Assembly (NCBI GenBank): GCA_049840795.1
Contig: JASGJK010000020.1
Location: forward strand, 1-58,502
Direction: 5' to 3'
DNA: 58,502 nucleotides
From: UPXZ01 sp049840795
GTDB taxonomy: Bacteria; Bacteroidota; Bacteroidia; Bacteroidales; Paludibacteraceae
This document shows, in pieces, positions 56,102 to 58,502 of this stretch. The stretch's first letter is position 1. Each line of letters begins with the position of its first letter. The translations under genes and the position numbers were made by a program. Below the pieces are notes generated by a model. It did not search any database. It had not been told where the DNA came from and worked only from the letters and a program-made list of their open reading frames with translations.

Positions 56102-57336
56102 CTATTCACTAAAAGAAGTTTTTTTTATTTTCCACATTAACATGTAAAGTAATAAGGCTCCCATTATTAATAAAAGTGACTCCATCTGCATGTTAAAATA
56201 ACCACTGATAACATATTGTGAAAAATAAATTGATGATATTACGGTCAATGCCAAAAGTGCAAGAAATAATTCTCCTTTTTTAAATGTATACACAGATAAT
56301 TTTAAAATAGTTAAAATAAAATATCACAAAAAAAAGTACACCTATAATTCCGGTTTTCACTAAAATATAGGCATATCCATTATGTAGGACTGGGATGTAT
56401 CGCCAATCAGTACCAGCTAACTCTATATACATCTTTAAATCAATTAATTGTCCCAATCCTTTTCCAAAAAAAAGTTCTAAAAAATTGCCATCAGCGTATG
56501 TATCAATAGCCATTTTTGTTTTCATAACCTCTATAATTCAGATATAAGTTTTCCATATCAACATCATTGGTATTTGTAACTTCTGAAAAAGAATATGACA
56601 ATTTCTCAATAAAAGGACTATCTTTATATGTGTTAAAGATAACAACAGCTCCAATTGTAATGATTGAAATTACTATTATTAATCGTGCAAAATTCTTTCG
56701 CATAGGATATAAGAAGATAATTAATCCAATGATAAATAATCCGAAATATGTGCGCGATCCAAACATTATTAATGCTGATAGATTAATTATAATATATGGT
56801 ATGTAAAGTTCAGGGCTAATTATAAAAGAAGATTTTTGATATTTCCTATGAAAAATGAGAATAATCAAAGCAATTATACTTAATGGATTTCCAACACTGA
56901 TTAAGCTTCTTATCTTTGTAAAATCGTTTAGAAAACTCAATCCAAGAATAACAAATGTTTTGACAATAAAAATTAAAGATAATAAGGTACCGACATGTAC
57001 CAAAATTTTGATGAAATCTTTGAACTCAAAATTTAATGCGAATAGAGAACCAAAAATGATAAATAGAATTGGATTAAGAAAATAAAATAGATCTCTGATA
57101 ATATCAGAGCTGACATGATTAAATAAAAATATGAATCCAGAAAAAAAAGCAACTATAAGAGGATATAAAAATTTATAGAATCGTTTATATTTTATTTCTA
57201 CTAATGTAAGTGGTAAAAATCCAATATAACTTATGAAAGTAGCAATTTTTGTTTCCTCAAATATATGGTTTACAATTACTGTTAACAACAACGTTAATAT
57301 CAATATAAATTTTCTTATTTTGATAGTAGTAAGCAT
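56102..57336 (-). CDS. wzy: O-antigen polymerase/ligase-like membrane protein, Wzy candidate (two frameshifts)
   Basis: A hydrophobic protein of about 411 residues with about ten helices and one long periplasmic loop. The Wzy_C-like region ALIMFGSRTYFGLFIIGLII precedes the loop containing NDVDMENLYLNYRGYE. GNFLELFFGKGLGQLIDLKM and YIPVLHNGYAYILVKTGIIG are conserved features of O-antigen polymerases (GxG and the HNxY). Frame changes are needed near 56515 (GAAAAC read as GAAAC gives RGYETKMAIDTYADG) and near 56300. It is the upstream-most recognisable gene of the block before a 750-base gap. Confidence 0.82.
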
Positions 57337-58084
57337 ATTACTCGAATCATCTTTATTCGTTAATGTTATGAATACAATGTATCTTAAACTACATTATTTG
57401 GGGAATTAGTAAGTTCCCATAGATGTTGTAGATAAATTTTAGTTTATAGTCAGAAATTTAAATTTATAAAATCTCGGCTTTCTTATCAACTCCCATTTTT
57501 CAGTCACACTAGTTCGTTTATCCAATTTAAGTTTTAAATTCTCCGTTGAATTTTCTATTTATTAATCCCTGTATCTTGAGTATTCATATCTAAAATTGTT
57601 TGTCGGACATCATCATATAATTATTGCATATATCCATATTTTCCCAATATGTAATATTCAACTCTTATTATTTAACCTCTCCCAACCCTTACTATTAAAG
57701 CAAAATTGTTCTTTTTGTTCTGCTCTATTCTTAAAATTATAATATACAAATTTTATCGCCTTTGATTTCATTATTCATAAGCTCCCTTTTCCTTTTTTTA
57801 TTGCAAAACACTTTAAATTACATTTTAAGCTACGAAGTCATATTGACTTCTGGATTTATGCAATATTTTCAAATATTTAAATACTAAATACAAAAAGGGA
57901 GTATTATCTATGTCGTTCAAATCATATAAAGCCCAATCCCTTCTATGATGTACCAAGTACTATACAAAGATACAATTATTTCATAGATTTTACTCTATTT
58001 ACAAAAGCCACGCTTAGCTTTTCAACAAAAAATAACTGGGTAGAGAGATGACAAATAGTATATATTTATTTCTATTTCTATTAT
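57337..58084. other. Long AT-rich gap upstream of the polymerase gene
   Basis: About 750 bases with no recognisable gene, repeat unit or RNA. It could hold an internal promoter for the polysaccharide block, or a lost gene. A weak direct resemblance to coding sequence appears only at its right end (see 58085). Confidence 0.4.
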
Positions 58085-58240
58085 TCACATTAAACTGTCA
58101 TAATAAGCAAAAACGTCATCTTTTAACCAATACGATAATACTTCAAATCTTTTTTTTTTGAATTCGTATCTGTCGTGAATATTTCGTCCGCCAAACAAAA
58201 ATACTGTTTCAATTAAATTAGAACATATATTATTACCCAA
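58085..58240 (-). CDS. Possible small ORF downstream of the nucleotide-sugar dehydrogenase
   Basis: A 51-codon frame from TTG 58240, with GATAAGGA as a possible ribosome site. It encodes NNICSNLIETVFLFGGRNIH followed by RFEVLSYWLKDDVFAYYDSL and a stop. The composition looks protein-like rather than random AT. It may be a small protein or the tail of a decayed gene. I do not recognise a family. Confidence 0.3.
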   Translation of the reverse strand: MGNNICSNLIETVFLFGGRNIHDRYEFKKKRFEVLSYWLKDDVFAYYDSLM

Positions 58241-58260
58241 AACGTTCCTTATCTCTATCT

Positions 58261-58502
58261 TTACAGCCTCGCGTCCACCCAGCGTCTATCCACCACTGCT
58301 TTGGCATCAAATACCACAGCACCCTCCGTATAATATCTCTCAAAATTAAAATCCTTAAATTCGTCATGAGCTACAGCTAAAACAATAGCGGAATATTTTT
58401 TGTTCTTATTCACTTGTGTTAAAACCGTTATTTCGTACTCTTCTTTTACTTCATCCACATTCGCCCAAGGATCGCACACATCAACATTCGCGCCAAATTC
58501 CG
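58261..58502 (-). CDS. UDP-sugar 6-dehydrogenase, C-terminal fragment (cut by window edge)
   Basis: About 80 C-terminal residues of a nucleotide-sugar dehydrogenase (UDPG/MGDP_dh_C domain): FGANVDVCDPWANVDEVKEE, YSAIVLAVAHDEFKDFNFER, AVVFDAKAVVDRRWVDARL. The pattern is closest to the TviB/WbpO/WecC type that oxidises UDP-N-acetylhexosamines to uronic acids. The rest of the gene lies beyond base 58502. It suggests that the polysaccharide contains an N-acetylhexosaminuronic acid. Confidence 0.85.
   Translation of the reverse strand, partial: EFGANVDVCDPWANVDEVKEEYEITVLTQVNKNKKYSAIVLAVAHDEFKDFNFERYYTEGAVVFDAKAVVDRRWVDARL

Noticed and set aside
1..58502. CRISPR array or tRNA/rRNA genes
   Set aside because: No regularly spaced direct repeats with unique spacers and no cloverleaf-like T-arm motifs were recognised in the gene-free stretches. 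The repeats found are palindromic units or duplications.

Overview
The window looks like a piece of a Bacteroidales-type (Bacteroidota) chromosome. The evidence is AT-rich intergenic DNA, promoters with the Bacteroidota -7 box TAnnTTTG, few Shine-Dalgarno sites, a type IX secretion plug protein (DUF5103), a gldB lipoprotein, two FISUMP-domain proteins and a Bacteroidota-style capsule/O-antigen locus. I saw no rRNA, tRNA or CRISPR array.

Layout. (1) 1-7.6 kb is an accessory stretch: an HU-like DNA-binding protein behind a hairpin, an unrecognised ORF, two related FISUMP surface proteins, a complete IS3-family element with terminal repeats and a 3-bp target duplication, a DUF4143 AAA ATPase, and several palindromic repeat families. 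(2) 7.7-10.7 kb holds prfA, an AbiEii-like nucleotidyltransferase with its small partner, and pyrF. (3) 10.8-17.2 kb is a minus-strand hexuronate catabolic operon: LacI regulator, SDR-type mannonate oxidoreductase, uxuA, kdgK, eda and an ExuT-like transporter, with a probable operator at its promoter. (4) 17.4-23.4 kb has thrS, an AraC regulator, aspartate kinase and the T9SS plug protein. (5) 23.7-31.5 kb is a branched-chain amino acid operon: leuA, DUF1398, leuC, leuD, a citramalate/isopropylmalate-synthase paralogue, a zinc-ribbon protein and leuB. It is preceded by a 21-codon Leu/Ile-rich leader peptide and an attenuator. (6) 31.6-41 kb is mixed housekeeping on the minus strand: zinc metallopeptidase, ung, PatB-type aminotransferase, an ABC exporter, radC, gldB, a geranylgeranyl-reductase-like enzyme and coaE. 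(7) 41.2-58.5 kb is a surface polysaccharide locus: Wzi-like protein, two kinds of initiating transferase, cupin, epimerase, glycosyltransferases, acetyltransferase, flippase, polymerase and a nucleotide-sugar dehydrogenase cut by the window edge. A DUF4143 ATPase is embedded in it.

A dominant property is about 20 genes broken by single-base indels, often in A/T runs, with an otherwise well-conserved protein continuing in the next frame. The density peaks at 35.6-41.5 kb, where radC, gldB and the reductase each need several frame changes. Sequencing or assembly error is the simplest explanation. I give these genes full coordinates and mark the breakpoints.

The most interesting items are the leu-operon attenuator, a pair of exactly 104-bp MITE-like elements flanking the wzi gene, a duplicated ATPase/epimerase junction in the polysaccharide locus, and a paired G-rich repeat that has created overlapping, extended ends of leuC and leuD.
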